Below are positions 43,300-55,549 of a DNA stretch of 64,000 nt, in pieces (position 1 is the first letter of the stretch; every line of letters starts with the position of its first letter). A model generated the notes under the pieces. That model had not been told where the DNA came from and made no database searches. It was given only the letters and a program-made list of their open reading frames with translations. The position numbers were made by a program, and so were the translations under genes. Source of the stretch: Arion vulgaris (Eukaryota > Mollusca > Gastropoda > Stylommatophora > Arionidae); contig CM036762.1 of assembly GCA_020796225.1 (NCBI GenBank), positions 10,923,633-10,987,632 of the forward strand, read 5' to 3'.

Positions 43300-43769
43300 C
43301 AACAATGTATTGAGATGTAAATAAATATTTGGAAACAAAATATATATCACTTCATGTACACCTGTAATGTAATGCATATATCAACATGTGGTAGAGTTTC
43401 AAACTTTTCTATACTATCTTCCATAAGATAGTGTACAATGACTGACAGAACATGGTTAAATTTATAAGTATTTTATTCAGTAATGCTTCCAAGAGTGACA
43501 CAAAAGTCAGAGGAAAAATTGTGTTTAAATATCTCTAATATAAAGCATGATTTAGGCAATCCTTAACATTCTCATCAATAATTTTCTGTTGTCCTTATAC
43601 TTCTTAACATATATTTTATGTATCAATTGGTTTCCTTGGTGAGATGTCTAATAATAGCAAACTCTGCTACATATAGTAGGATTGAGTGCGCATATATGTA
43701 TGCATGTGTGAAGTCCATCCTTGTGACTGCTATCTTTTTCCACATATCTGCACTATCTTGTCAAGCCCC
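43300..43769. repeat. 3' flank of ZNF-C, related to other ZNF flanks
   Basis: CAACATGTGG-AGA-TTTCAA near 43382 matches A and B. GACAGAACATGGT and TTATTCAGTAATGCTTCCAA (43444-43494) match 56275-56325 downstream of ZNF-D. This shows C and D were also duplicated with flanks. Confidence 0.75.
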
Positions 43770-45624
43770 CACATTAAGTAAATCCTGCAGCACACACATC
43801 ACAGTTGTAAGGTTATATGTATGTATTCATCTGTGTACCTTCAAGCTACTAGCTGTAGTAGGTCCTGCACTACAAACATCACGCTTGTAAGGTTTCTCTC
43901 TTGTATGCTTTCTTCTGTGTTTTATTAGACCACTGCAGTCAGTAAACTCTGCATCACAAACATCACACTTGTAAGGTTTCTCTCCAGTATGTATTCGTCT
44001 GTGTGCCTTTAAATTACTAGCTTCGGCAAACTCTCCACCACAAACATCACATGCGAAAGGTTTTTCTCCTGTATGTATTTTCCTATGTCTTGTCAGGTGA
44101 CTATTTTCACTGAATCCTGTCCCACAAACATCACATATGTATGGTTTTTCTCCCGTATGTCTTCGTCTGTGTACTGTCAAACTACCAGATGTAGTAAACT
44201 GTGAACCACAAATATCACACTTGTAAGGTTTTTCTCCTGTATGTATTCTTCTGTGATTTGTCAGTTGAGTAGAATGACAAAACCCTTTATCACAAACATC
44301 ACACTTGTAAGGTTTATCTCCTGTGTGCTTTCTTTGGTGTACTTTCAGTTGAACAGATTGACAGAAACCTACATCACAAACATCACACTTGTAAGGTTTT
44401 TCTCCTGTATGTATTTTTCTGTGATTTGTCAGTTGAGTAGATTGGCAGAATCCGTTACCACAAACATCACACTTGTAAGGTTTCTCTCCTGTATGTGTTC
44501 TTTTATGTCTTGCTAGGTGACTATTCTCACAGAATCCTTTACAGCAAACATCACACTTGTAAGGTTTTCTCCTGTTGTCTTCGTCTATGTACCGTCAAGC
44601 TACTAGATGCAGTAAACTCTGCACTACAAATATTACACTTGTAAGGTGTCTCTCCCGTGTGTATTCTTCTATGACGTCTCAGATAACTAGAATCAAAGAA
44701 TCCTAAACCACAGACATCACATTTGTAAGGTTTCTCTCCTGTGTGTCTTCTTATATGTGCTTTCAGTTTACCAGATTTAGTGAATCCTACACCACAAATT
44801 TCACACTTGTGTGACTTCTGTCCTCTGTGTACTATTATGTGCACCTTTAGATCCCCATTTTTAGTAAACATTGCATCACAAACATCACACTTGTACTGTT
44901 TCTCTCCTGTACATGTTTCTGTGTCTGTATCTGCACTATTAGTTTCCTTAAATGCAACACCACAAACATTAGACTTACGCGGTTTCTCTCCAATATTTAT
45001 TTCTGTGTGTACGGTCAGATTACAAGAACAATTAATACAACAATCATGACATTTGTCAGACTTCTTTTCTGTCAGTGTTCTTTCATGATTGATTAGATCA
45101 CAACTCTTAGTAAGTCTGATATCAACAAGATCACATTCGTTATGTTTCTCTGAACTTGTGCTACTTATAGAATATTTACTGGTATCATAAACACAGAATT
45201 CATTTTTTGACAGTTTGTTACTATCTCCATTATTGACAATTAGACCATCATCATTCTGACTCTTATTCATGATGTTTATTATGATCTGTCCATTCGTGAC
45301 TTTCAATGCCTCTCTTAAGTCATACAGACTCTGCTCTCTAGATGCCAGATCTAGATATTCATTATCTTCTTTATGTTCCTTATTAATCTTATATTTACAC
45401 ATCATATCTTGTGTTTTCTTTCTAAAATTTATGTGCTCTATTGATCTTTTCTTATTGTTTTTCTCATCATCTGTGTTTGTCTCCATTTTCTCATGTGTTC
45501 TGGAAGATTCACTGACAAAATATCAACTCTTAAAAGATGTGAATGTTGAAACATGCATGGACTTTCATTTCCTTAACATCAATCTGACAGTTGTTAAAAT
45601 AGCTCCATGTGCCAACACTGATCT
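43770..45624 (-). pseudogene. ZNF-C: broken C2H2 zinc-finger gene, last exon
   Basis: The exon edge at 45624 follows a conserved acceptor (GGTTTTTCAG, then AGATCAG). The frame from ATG 45486 to 44551 (311 residues) carries the shared N-terminal region (SLYDLREALKVTNGQ, MNKSQNDDGLIV), degenerate fingers and about four good ones. It is lost by a 2-nt deletion in a finger linker near 44571. A second open frame (about 44550-43827) holds eight regular fingers (ENSHLARHKRTH, STQLTNHRKIH and others) and one with Cys changed to Arg (YKRDVC). It stops at TGA where other copies have CGA. In total about 12 regular fingers, so a single indel separates two good halves and an assembly error is possible; the TGA is a separate defect near the end. 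The 5' part is closest to ZNF-D. No upstream exons were found. Confidence 0.85.
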
Positions 45625-46081
45625 CTGAAAAACCAATAAATGGACAGTTATAAAATAAATAACATTATACAGTATATAACTCGAATATTGTAACTGTCTA
45701 AGACATAAGTATACTAAAATGCATACCAGCAGATATCTTTTTCATCTTTTCTTATTCTTTGCTCACTCTTATACATCAATCTCATTATGTTCAATAAACG
45801 CAGTTGTCTACCTCAAGTTGAGATCCCCAAAGAGTTTATAATGCAATGACACAGGTGTTAGATAGAAATGACGGCTGTGCTCCTCATATACTGGACATTA
45901 TTGTAAAAAAAAAATGACATTTTGTCAGTGCCACAGAAAAGCTATCTTTAGCTTCTTTATAATATTTTTTTTCATAGTCTGTTGAGGTTTGTGCGGAGTC
46001 TTAGTATTACAAATTGCTTTTTTTGTTTGTTTGGTGGCTTGGATGCTCTCCACCCCTTCATCTTGCATTTCGTCTCTTCAT

Positions 46082-46318
46082 CGCCTGTATGTTGTCGAAG
46101 CTCGCAAGAGGAGCAAAGAATAGTAACACTGTGACCTACAAGACATGTCGTAAGAGGCGACTGAGGTAGGGGCTTAGGGAAGCTCTAGTGAATAAAAAGC
46201 GTAGCAGAAATCGGATATACTGGCCTACTTGTAGGCACATAACTGGCACAACCGCTCTTAGGCTCAAATCACAAAGAGTGGTTTAACAAATGGGCAATAT
46301 GGAGCGTTTGAAGAAGAA
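46082..46318 (+). mobile_element. R2 SINE-like element with TSD
   Basis: Flanked by GTCTCTTCAT (46072-46081 and 46319-46328). Ends TTTGAAGAAGAA. Confidence 0.92.
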
Positions 46319-46328
46319 GTCTCTTCAT

Positions 46329-46700
46329 AATTTAAGCTTATATCAGTTTGCATTAGTAACATAACCGTTACTATTCTATCAGCCAGGAGTCACGGTTCCA
46401 ACTACAATGGGCTACCTCATAATTGCTCCGTTCCTGTGAGTTTCCTTCATGAATCCAGTTGATTCCATAAAAAGGTGGTTTACTGGTTTCTGTTTAGGAT
46501 GGGGTCCTGTGGGTAACTGCCGTCTGTTACCCCATGCACATTTGTATTTTTCTGTGATAATGTTACACATTACATTTATTTTCTTCATTTTTTATTTAAT
46601 AAAGATCATGTTCATTGCATATTGGACATGACCATAAGTTCTTTGATCTTCTAATTATGTCTCTTAATGTGGTAAGACTGATAAATTCCATTTTGTGTTG
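46329..46700. other. Unrecognised segment
   Basis: No ORF or repeat assigned. Confidence 0.4.
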
Positions 46701-46712
46701 ACTGATATCCCT

Positions 46713-47807
46713 GACATAAAGAGAGGAGTGAGACAAGGATGCATTCTGTCACCAAGCCTATTTAACATCTACACAGAGAAAATCTTCAAACAACTAGAGG
46801 GCATGCCAGGACTCAAGATCAATGGAAAAATAATAAACAACTTAAGATATGCAGATGACACAGTATTGGTAGCAGAAAATGAACAAGATCTACAAGAACT
46901 AGTGGACCAATTGGACAGAACTAGCAAGGAATATGGATTAGACATTAACATACAGAAAACAAAAACTATGGTAATCAACAAGGAAATGGAAAAACTTAAT
47001 ATGAATATAAAAATACATGGAGAATTACTACATCAAGTAAAAGTTTCTTATATCTTGGTCAGATGATGGCAGATGTATTACAGAAATTAAAGCCCGTCTG
47101 CCCAGCGTATTCGTAGCGTGTTGGAATACGGGCGACTATTCTCTGTGTATGCTGGTTCAATTCGCGGGATGGCAGAAAAAGCCACAGATTCCCCAGATTT
47201 ACGGTGTTCGTGGCACCGAACCAAAGGGTTACGATGTCCATGGCACCGAGCCAAAGAGCTGAAAAGCTCAAGTGCTTCTGGATTGGAAAAAAATCAACAA
47301 CAAAAAAATTAAAAAGAGAATAGGAATGGCCAAGGATAATTTCAATAGTGTGAGAAAGTTACTGACATCCAAACAAATAACAAACAGGCTAAAAATGAGA
47401 ATGATCAAATGCTATATATATCCTATATTAATGTATGGCTCGGGAAACATGGACAATGAACAAGCAGTTAGAAGACAGAATTGATGCATTTGAGATGTGG
47501 ATATATAGAAGAATAGGCAGAGTTTCATGGACAGAAAAACAGACAAATAAACAAGTTTTAGGAAAACTAGGCATGAAGAAACAATTATTAAGAGAAATAA
47601 AATTCAGACAAGTATTTTGGGCACATAAAAAGACATGACACCATGATAAAACATTTACTAGAGGGGAAAGTTGAGGGGGAAGAGCAAGAGGAAGATAAGA
47701 AATGGACAGGTTACAGTCTGGCAGTGTGCAACACCAAGGCGAAAGACAGAGGATGCTGGAGATTCATTGCAGCCAACCTTCGATGTGGAGACGGTACCTG
47801 ATGATGA
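46713..47807 (+). mobile_element. 5'-truncated LINE: reverse transcriptase, interrupted by a SINE
   Basis: TSD TGATATCCCT (46703-46712 and 47808-47817). The RT reads IKRGVRQGCILSPSLFNIYT, then NLRYADDTVLVAENEQDLQE (intact YADD) up to HQVKVSY. After the S2 SINE (47092-47305) it resumes as KKRIGMAKDNFNSVRKLLTS and KCYIYPILMYGS. The C-terminal tail is frameshifted and ends in a TGATGATGA run. Confidence 0.94.
47092..47305 (+). mobile_element. tRNA-derived SINE (family S2), copy 2, inside LINE
   Basis: Starts GCCCGTCTGCCCAGCG as at 16411. B-box-like GCTGGTTCAATTCG, A-rich tail. TSD AAATTAAA (47084-47091 and 47306-47313). An 11-bp stretch (GTATTCGTAGC) is extra relative to copy 1. Confidence 0.92.
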
Positions 47808-47817
47808 TGATATCCCT

Positions 47818-48018
47818 TAAGTACATATTGCACAACATCTTTTTCCTTACTGCATTAACAATGTCATTTTTTTCCCTGGATGCCATTGAATTATAGCTCT
47901 CCATTGAATTGTCTCCATTTAAACTATAAACTTATGGGCCTGCGGACTCGGGTAAGAATTATGGGAAATCAGACCACAACTACACCATGTGACCTTGCAT
48001 TCTAGCATTGTTGTATAT
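47818..48018. other. Unrecognised AT-rich segment
   Basis: Nothing assigned. Confidence 0.35.
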
Positions 48019-48115
48019 AATCATCATCAAGGTGCGTATCCTTTATAGGACGTTGCCTCTTTGCAGCACATCTGAAATTCACTCTGTCTCTTGCCAGCTC
48101 ACCCACTTCGTCGAT
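48019..48115 (-). mobile_element. LINE 3' end fragment
   Basis: Matches the 3' ends at 49087-49314 and 55550-55935: TCATCATCAAGGTGCG, CCTTTATAGGACGTTGCC, TTTGCAGCACATCTGAAATT. Confidence 0.8.
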
Positions 48116-49078
48116 GAATTCATTTTAAAATCAACACAAAATGCTAAATCGAAGTTATATTATGCAACAAGTTAAGTTTAACAATAAGGAATATCAACAA
48201 TATTATGAATAATTTTCACCACTAAATAACCATAGACTCACAGCATTGAGTAAAATTGCAAAAAGCTTGCAGTGTTCTATCAAACATATATTTTCCCGCC
48301 CCCAACTTAAACTAGGTGAGGGATTTTCCCGTCAGTTGTCAGGCCTAGTAAGAGTTGGCTGTGGACAGGCACAGGTGAGTGTCACTGTGACTGATCTTCC
48401 AGTGTAAGAAAGACATATTTCAATATTAAATCAAAATGATAAATCTTAGTCTGATGATAAATCTTAAATGACTATCTTAGTAACTACAACCTGTCAATCT
48501 ACAAGAATCATTCAATGGGATTATGCCATGATCTGATGACAGCAATGCAATTAAGTTAGTATTTTTTAAATGTATACAAAAATACATAATTAATTAAATT
48601 ACCACGTCCAGTTCACGGTGCAGCTGATAGTGCAAATTCAAATCATGTATGCCATCCATCATCATGGTGACGATCACATTAATTAATCTAGTTTTTATAA
48701 CGCTTATTTAATCTAACAATGTTATGGTTCTCCTATGTCCTTTAGATAACAAAACGACAAAAGCATGCAACTATCTTAAAGATAGATGTAGTATTGAGTG
48801 AGTGATACACGAATACTTTTACTAGGCTGTTTAGTAGTCGTAGCTAGTGTTGATGTGATGAGCAAATAACTAACAGTTACTGGAATTTCCGGTATCGGTA
48901 ATATCAAAAACTAAAAATTATCGAAGAAAAGATACCGAATGCTTGATGAGCAGTTACTTATTCCGTCAGAACATATAAATGGCAGTTACAAATTTACCTT
49001 TCTCCATGTAACCTTCTTTTTTTCCAGATGTGTTTTTGTTTTGTTTGAAAATGTGCAGATGTATTCACTAAAATCGGA
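48116..49078. other. AT-rich DNA, nothing recognised
   Basis: No coding frame or repeat assigned. Confidence 0.4.
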
Positions 49079-49086
49079 TGCATTCA

Positions 49087-49314
49087 TCATCATCAAGGTG
49101 ATAGGACGTTGCTCTCTTTGCAGCGCATCTAAAATTATCTGTCTCTAGCCAGTTCACCCACTTCGTCGATGGTCATATTTATGATTTCTTTAATATCTTG
49201 TAGCCATCTTCTTCTTGGTCTGCCTCTGCTTCCTGGGACCCTGCCCGCTAATAGTGTTCTCTCCGGGCCATCATGACGCTTGGTGTGACCAAAGTATATA
49301 ATTTTTATGGTTAA
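49087..49314 (-). mobile_element. LINE 3' end fragment
   Basis: Minus strand encodes IIYFGHTKRHDGPERTLLAG and GRPRRRWLQDIKEIINMTID. Short TSD GCATTCA (49080-49086 and 49315-49321). Confidence 0.85.
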
Positions 49315-49321
49315 GCATTCA

Positions 49322-49574
49322 ATCAACTAATTCAAGTACATTAAATGCCCTTTGTTTAGTTGCTAGGCGAATACCTAAAGGGTTTTTAACCATTTTTGTC
49401 TGTTACTATGGGGTCGATGGTACATTATCCCGCAGTTGACGATACGAATCGGTTTTGGCAAACGCTTAAAAAATAAACCCATATTTCCTTCTAAAACGTA
49501 CGCAGAATTAGAAATGCACATATTCTTTTTATGCCTCAAATACACAGGATAGATGATAACCATAAAATTTTTCA
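49322..49574. other. Unrecognised segment
   Basis: Nothing assigned. Confidence 0.35.
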
Positions 49575-49850
49575 GTATAACTTTGGTCGTCGGATCATCA
49601 TCACGGCACCATGGCCGTCGATCCAGGCACATAGTCCATAAGTAGGCTACTCAGGTCTCTTCCTCAGTATATCTCTCAGATTGCAAATAACGACACCAGT
49701 TCTATATTGGTTTACTATTCTTCTTTGGCGTCCAGTATTCTTGTCTAGCATACCACATTTGACTAGACATTCTTGCAGTCTGACCATACATGCAAGCATA
49801 TCGGCGAGTTCATTTCTTATTACACCTGCATACCCTGGCAAAACACAAAC
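49575..49850 (-). mobile_element. LINE RNase H C-terminal fragment
   Basis: Minus-strand MPGYAGVIRNELADMLACMV is the last RNase H block (PGHAGVRGNERAD in relatives). It is followed by RIVNQYRTGVVICNLRDILR. Same family as 10052-10768. Confidence 0.8.
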
Positions 49851-49859
49851 AAACGATTT

Positions 49860-50540
49860 TCAGTTCACCGGTAGCACGAATTAAGTGTGTGCTACCAATC
49901 CAATGCGTATTTATTGCTTCATTTTTATTGCCAAATATCACAATTATATAAACATTATTGTGTCAATATCCCAATATTAGGTATTAACTCTTGAAAAAAA
50001 GAGACATTTTAAAAGCAGCATATGTAGCTACATTCATACAGTTTCAACACTTCTTGTTTCTGGGACTGCACGATCATTTATAGTAACTGGAACCGAAGGT
50101 TTCTTTTAGGTTTGCGCCACAAATGACACGTTTTATGAATATCCCAAGCCACGTGTATGCGGTTGCTGTAAAACGTGCAACTGAATGGCAAACACAGACG
50201 AGAACAAACATTTGCGGAATTTTTTCAACAGTGATTGGTACGAAAATTGTAATCTCCGCCATAGTTTTATACTTGAATGCAAAAAAACCCCACATATTAA
50301 GCAGAAGTGCGCATGTGTGTTCAGCTGTTTCTTAGCTGTAAACAAGCTATGATCAGTCCCACTTTCCACCTCAGTAAATCAACTGCTTTTCTTGTCTTCC
50401 AGTTATATAACAACTGACAAAATCTGACTCGTATTGGCATTAGTACTCTCTTCAACGACTATAGAAAATGTATGATTTCTGCAACCGTTTATAATTTTAA
50501 ACATCTCAAAATGAACAACACCGTACATTGTCGTTCTGCA
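49860..50540. other. Unrecognised segment
   Basis: A 73-residue minus-strand frame (50295-50074) contains MAEITIFVPITVEKIPQMF and no known domain. It is too weak to call a gene. Otherwise AT-rich. Confidence 0.35.
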
Positions 50541-50557
50541 TGCATTACATCAGCGAT

Positions 50558-52700
50558 TTGAGTAGCGTGAGCATTTGTATAAGGTATGTGATTGGAACTT
50601 TGTTGTAAGCATCCTCGAGATCTAATACAACAGCACAAGTCTCCAAACCAGCCTGGAAGCCTTCAAAGACTTCATAGGAAAAGATCGATGCATTACACCA
50701 AGTTTCTTTATCCGCCTGTATGCGCCGAGGGTGGAAGGAAACATGCGACACTCCTCCAAATCCCGATCGAGCCTACATGCCACTAACTTTTCCAGAAGTT
50801 TGCCCACTGTGTTCTGCATTGCAATTATTCTAAAACCGTTTTTGTGTTTGTGATTTTTGTTAGGTTTTGCCAGTGGTATTAAATAACTGTGTAGCCATTC
50901 CTCCCTGATCTCGCCATTTTTTAAACTAGTGTTGAATTCTTTACAAAGCCCATTCATGTCTTCGTCCGATATCCTACTTATGTCACTGTATACATTGCTC
51001 ATAAGATGGATTGCAAGGGCCCTGTTCGAGAGGAAAGTGGCACTCGGGTGTGGTAATTGGTACTCTGTGCAGACACAAATTTCACCGGGCCTACCCCAGG
51101 GTCTCCACTATCTCCAGTACTATTCAATGTATTCACCATAATGATTACGAAGCAGCAATTATCTGGCAGGGGACGAACACTGTCATTTGCATACGACATC
51201 ATGGTGTACAGACAGGGGAGAAACAGGGATGAAATTGCTAATAACCTCCAGGAAGAACTGAACCGCATAATGGCCTGGTGTGATGTTTCTGGTGCATCGA
51301 TAAACCATACCAAAGCTGTGCTATCATGGTTCTCCTAAATAATCACATTGTGAAGTCTGACACACCACGTTACGTTAGATGGACATACACTCACCCGAAC
51401 AGCATCTATGAGTTATTTGGGTGTAAAATTTGATCGCAGTCTATGCTTTAAGGACCATATCGACCAAGTTATTGCCAAGGCTCGCAACGCACTATCCGCA
51501 CTGAGAATCATGGTGTCTGCTAACATTGAGCAACGCCTTCTTGTACTCTTGTACCAAAGTATTGTTCTGTCACGTATAGAATATGCATGCGCTCTCCTAA
51601 CAATTAGTCCTACGCAAACAGTGAGACTGGAAAGAATTCAGAATGAGGCTATGCGCATCATTCTGGGATGCAACAAAGATACACCAGGAGTGTCAATGCG
51701 ATTCCTTCTTGACCTCCCAACTATTGCTAACAGAATTGAAACTTGGAGGGCTCGATCATATCTAAGAATCGATGCAAACAAGGAACATCCTCTCCATGAA
51801 GAACTCATTAAGGAGAAGGGTGTAGACTCAAGGGAGGCAGATCATGGCTGAGTCAAGCGGAAGATATCTTAGGAAAATATGCGATCCTTCCGGAATTGAA
51901 ACAGGAGAGGAATGGATTGCTGTGCCGCCTCAATTTCCGACTGCTTTCACCGTTATTACATCTATTAAGAAAAACTGCGAACAAAATAATCTATCACTGC
52001 TAAACGTGGAGGTGGAGGCTCTCTTGAATGACATCACCAATGATACAGATGTGGTTATTTACACCGATGGTTCAGTCATTCGCCAACAATGCTGTGCGTG
52101 GGCTTTTTCAGCACGCTAAGGAGGAAAAATAATAAGAGGCCAACGCAACAACCACAAGTAGCTTGACAATGGAGGTTCGGGCGGTTACGGAGGCGGTGAA
52201 CTGGTTGGCATCTCACAATTACTCTCGTGTTTTCATACTCAGTGACTCCATGAGCATGATTCGTAAAGTCGAATCAGGTATGGTGAGACGCAACTGGGTG
52301 GAGGTACTGGTACAGACAATGATCAGAGAAATCACCTTTATTTTTGTCCCTGGGCACGCAGGAGTTAGGGGTAACGAACGAGCTGATAGATTGGCTAGCT
52401 TAGCTACAATATCAGAGGAGCTGCAATGGATCGAAGTGACATTCTTCACGCATTGAGAGAGTCTTTCCGAACAGAGGAGTTTCAGGGCTGTGAATCCCAC
52501 TCGCTGACCAGATTGAAAGAGATGGGTGTCAATATTGGTGCAGCCCGAAAAGAACGACATTCTAAATATGCAAAGAGATTGATTAATCAACATCGAACTG
52601 GCGTGTTGGGTCTCTGGACGCTGCTGAATTTGCTAAGGTGGAGATCGGAGCACCTATGGACATTTCCGGAGTGCTATGATGATAGTCCTCATATAACTGA
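50558..52700 (+). mobile_element. LINE with inverted 5' segment (RT + RNase H)
   Basis: 12-bp TSD TACATCAGCGAT (50546-50557 and 52701-52712). The left part, 50558-51002, encodes the RT N-terminal half on the minus strand (HSYLIPLAKPNKNHKHKNGF, AMQNTVGKLLEKLVACRL, LDLEDAYNKVPITYLIQMLT). The right part, 51003-52700, carries the rest on the plus strand: RWIARALFERKVAL, PGSPLSPVLFN, FAYDIMVYRQGRN (YADD box damaged), SYLGVKFDRSL, then RNase H (VVIYTDGSVIRQ, MEVRAVTEAVNWL, ILSDSMSMIRKV, GVRGNERADRLASLA) and the C-terminal tail. The two parts are consecutive in the protein, so the 5' part was inverted during insertion. Stops and shifts show it is dead. Confidence 0.95.
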
Positions 52701-52712
52701 TACATCAGCGAT

Positions 52713-52980
52713 GTTCAACACGGCGCTCTTATGATACATCAATGGCGCCATATTTTACTACACCGACTTTAAAGATATGTGCAGCGCCTAACTTCATGTT
52801 TCTAAACGTAGTGCAATGGCCTTCTCCATCAAAGATGCAATAATCCAGCTCACCAGCCAAGGATTAACCCACATTTTAGTAAAGGAGCAGCATGCTTAAA
52901 AGTACACTTTGTTATATGCATACTCCAAATAAATGACCATTGCAACAGTCATTGCTTGGATTGGAAACCCTCAAAACATA
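52713..52980. other. Unrecognised segment
   Basis: Nothing assigned. Confidence 0.35.
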
Positions 52981-52988
52981 AGCAAACG

Positions 52989-53150
52989 CAGTGGCGGCTC
53001 GTATTAAGGGCCAGTGAAGCGGCCCCACCAAAAATAATGTATAACGTGTATTTATTATTTTATAAATTAAAATATAGCAACCAAAAACCTTGATTTATCC
53101 GGGAAAAAATGTCTGGCCCCACAAACAAAAATGATCATGAGCAGCTACTG
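52989..53150. mobile_element. hAT-type MITE, copy 2
   Basis: 162 bp beginning CAGTGGCGGCTCG and ending AGCAGCTACTG. 8-bp TSD AGCAAACG/AGCAAATG (52981-52988 and 53151-53158). Reverse orientation relative to copy 1 by its internal AAAATATAGCAACCAAAA. Confidence 0.88.
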
Positions 53151-53158
53151 AGCAAATG

Positions 53159-53694
53159 CACCAGCATTCCAACTCCTTTTCATTGGCCGGTAGCTACCCA
53201 ACGTGTCAGGGAGGATGTAGTCCGTTTCCAAGTGACATATGACCTTTCTGGCCTCTATTTTTTTGTCAGTAATTTGCAATCCTTTCCATGTTTATGGAGC
53301 GGTTGTAAATAGCTATCGTGCCAATCCTCAGGTACCACAGAATTATGTATAATGTTGCTGAAATCCATCACACAAACTGTTTGATATGATGATACTTAAC
53401 ACCATCCAACACCGGGGGAGTGCTATGGCTGCATTCACTATAAAATAAGTGTAATATTCCACAGTGTTAGTAGTAATATCATGGAGGTCATCCGTATCAC
53501 CATTTTGTGTTTGACCCACAAAACGCTGACGGAACCACTGTCCCTTTTCTGCTGTCAATGCTCTTGACAAGTCTCGTAAGTTTACGTGACCATTCTATGG
53601 TGATATATTTGTTAACAAATATTCAAGTTCCTGTCTCAAAGTGTACATAGTCGTTTTTTAAATTGTAAATGTATTCTCACGTGTTTTCTCAATA
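53159..53694. other. Unrecognised segment
   Basis: No ORF or repeat assigned. Confidence 0.35.
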
Positions 53695-54085
53695 TACACT
53701 AATCACACAAGGGTTCTCTCTCTTATGTATTATGTGTATGTTCAGGTAAACCAGACTCGGTCATACACCGTAAATAATTTGTTTGTAAGGTTTAAGGTTT
53801 GTAAGAGTCTTTTTTTTGGAGGGTTGCACCTTTAATCGACACACCTAAAAAAACTCGACATCAAGAAACATTATAGGGCCTACTTGTTTCTTTTCTGTAT
53901 GTGCTTTCCTATGAACCTTCAAATAAAAAGTTGCAACAAACTTTGCACCACAACATCAGACTTCCAAGGCTTCTTTCCTGCACATGTTCTACTGTCTTTG
54001 TGGCAGTACCAGATGCCTTTTCTGCAAATTTGATATCCTACAGCACATCATTTATTCAACAAGTGGTTGAACTAAGTGACAACTG
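53695..54085 (-). pseudogene. Zinc-finger gene debris
   Basis: Minus-strand pieces of C2H2 fingers: an HIIHKRENP linker remnant near 53700-53740, and near 53870-54000 KKPWKSDV, then CGAKFVATFYLKVHRKAHTE once one base is allowed for. This is what remains of a fifth ZNF copy, or of a rearranged part of C or D. It runs into the 49-bp minisatellite. Confidence 0.7.
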
Positions 54086-54089
54086 ACGG

Positions 54090-55506
54090 GCAGTTTCTTA
54101 TGTAATGCAAGCTGGAAGAGTTCTGTATATGTCATGTCAACTAAAGCAGACTGTGACAGGCAGTTCTTATATTGTCAATGTCAACTAAATGACAAGACAT
54201 GTGACAGGTGACAGTCTCTTATATTGTCAATGTCAACTAAATGACAAGACTGTGACAGGGCAGTTTCTTATATTGTCAATGTCAACTAAATGACAAGACT
54301 GTGACAGGGCAGTTCTTATATTGTCAATGTCAACTAATGACAAACTTGACAGGACAGTTTTTTATTGTCAATGTCAACTAAATGAAAGCTAGTGAAGGCA
54401 GTTTCTTTATTGACAATGACAACTAAATGACAAGAAACTTGACAGGCATTGTTTCTTCTGTATGTGCTTCATGAACTTCAAATAAAATTGCAACAATGAC
54501 ATCAGACTTAGGGACAGTTTCTGTCTTTGTCAGTCTGCTTTCTGCAATTGATTCAGACATCTTTATTCAAAAGTGTGCAACTAAGACAAGACTGGACAGG
54601 CAGTTTCTTTATTGTCAATGTCAACTAAATGGCAAGACTGTGACAGGACAGTCTCTTATATTGTCAATGTCAACTAAATGACAAGACTGTGACAGGACAG
54701 TTTCTTATATTGTCAATGTCAACTAAATGACAAGACTGTACATGAGCAGTTTCTTATATTGTCAATGTTAACTAAATGACAAGACTGTGACAGGACAGTT
54801 TCTTATATTGTCAATGTCAACTAAATGACAAGACTGTGACAGGACAGTTTCTTATATTGTCAATGTCAACTAAATGACAAGACTGTGACAGGACAGTTTC
54901 TTATATTGTCAATGTCAACTAAATGACAAGACTGTGACAGGGCAGTTTCTTATATTGTCAATGTTAACTAAATGACAAGACTGTGACAGGACAGTTTCTT
55001 ATATTGTCAATGTCAACTAAATGACAAGACTGTGACAGGACAGTCTCTTATATTGTCAATGTCAACTAAATGACAAGACTGTGACAGGACAGTTCTTATA
55101 TTGTCAATGTCAACTAAATACAAGACTGTGACAGGACAGTTTCTTATATTGTCATGACTAAATGACAAGACTGTGACAGGACAGTTTCTTATATTGTCAA
55201 TGTCAACTAAATGACAAGACTGTGACAGGACAGTTTCTTATATTGTCAATGTCAACTAAATGACAAGACTGTGACAGTTTCTTATATTGTCAATGTCAAC
55301 TAAATGACAAGACTGTGACAGGACAGTTTCTTATATTGTCAATGTCAACTAAATGACAAGACTGTGACAGTTTCTTATATTGTCAATGTCAACTAAATGA
55401 CAAGACTGTGACAGTTTCTTATATTGTCAATGTCAATTAAATGACAAGACTGTGACAGGACAGTTTCTTATATTGTCAATGTCAACTAAATGACAAGACT
55501 GTGACA
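54090..55506 (+). repeat. 49-bp minisatellite, about 28 copies
   Basis: Unit CAAGACTGTGACAGGACAGT, TTCTTATATTGTCAATGTCA, ACTAAATGA. Most copies are near-identical; several lack the ACAGGAC step. The array is interrupted at about 54445-54600 by a partly deleted second copy of the finger-debris text at 53870-54060 (TTCTGTATGTGCTTC, AACTTCAAATAAAATTGCAA). Confidence 0.96.
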
Positions 55507-55549
55507 AATGTTATGTAATATATGTTTTGTTGTGTAATACCAAATGTCA

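Noticed and set aside
50074..50295. Small minus-strand gene (73 residues)
   Set aside because: No homology recognised, no splice or promoter support, and a plus-strand frame of similar length overlaps it.
54090..55506. CRISPR-like array (regular repeat about 49 bp)
   Set aside because: There are no unique spacers: whole units repeat head to tail in a eukaryotic genome, so it is a minisatellite.
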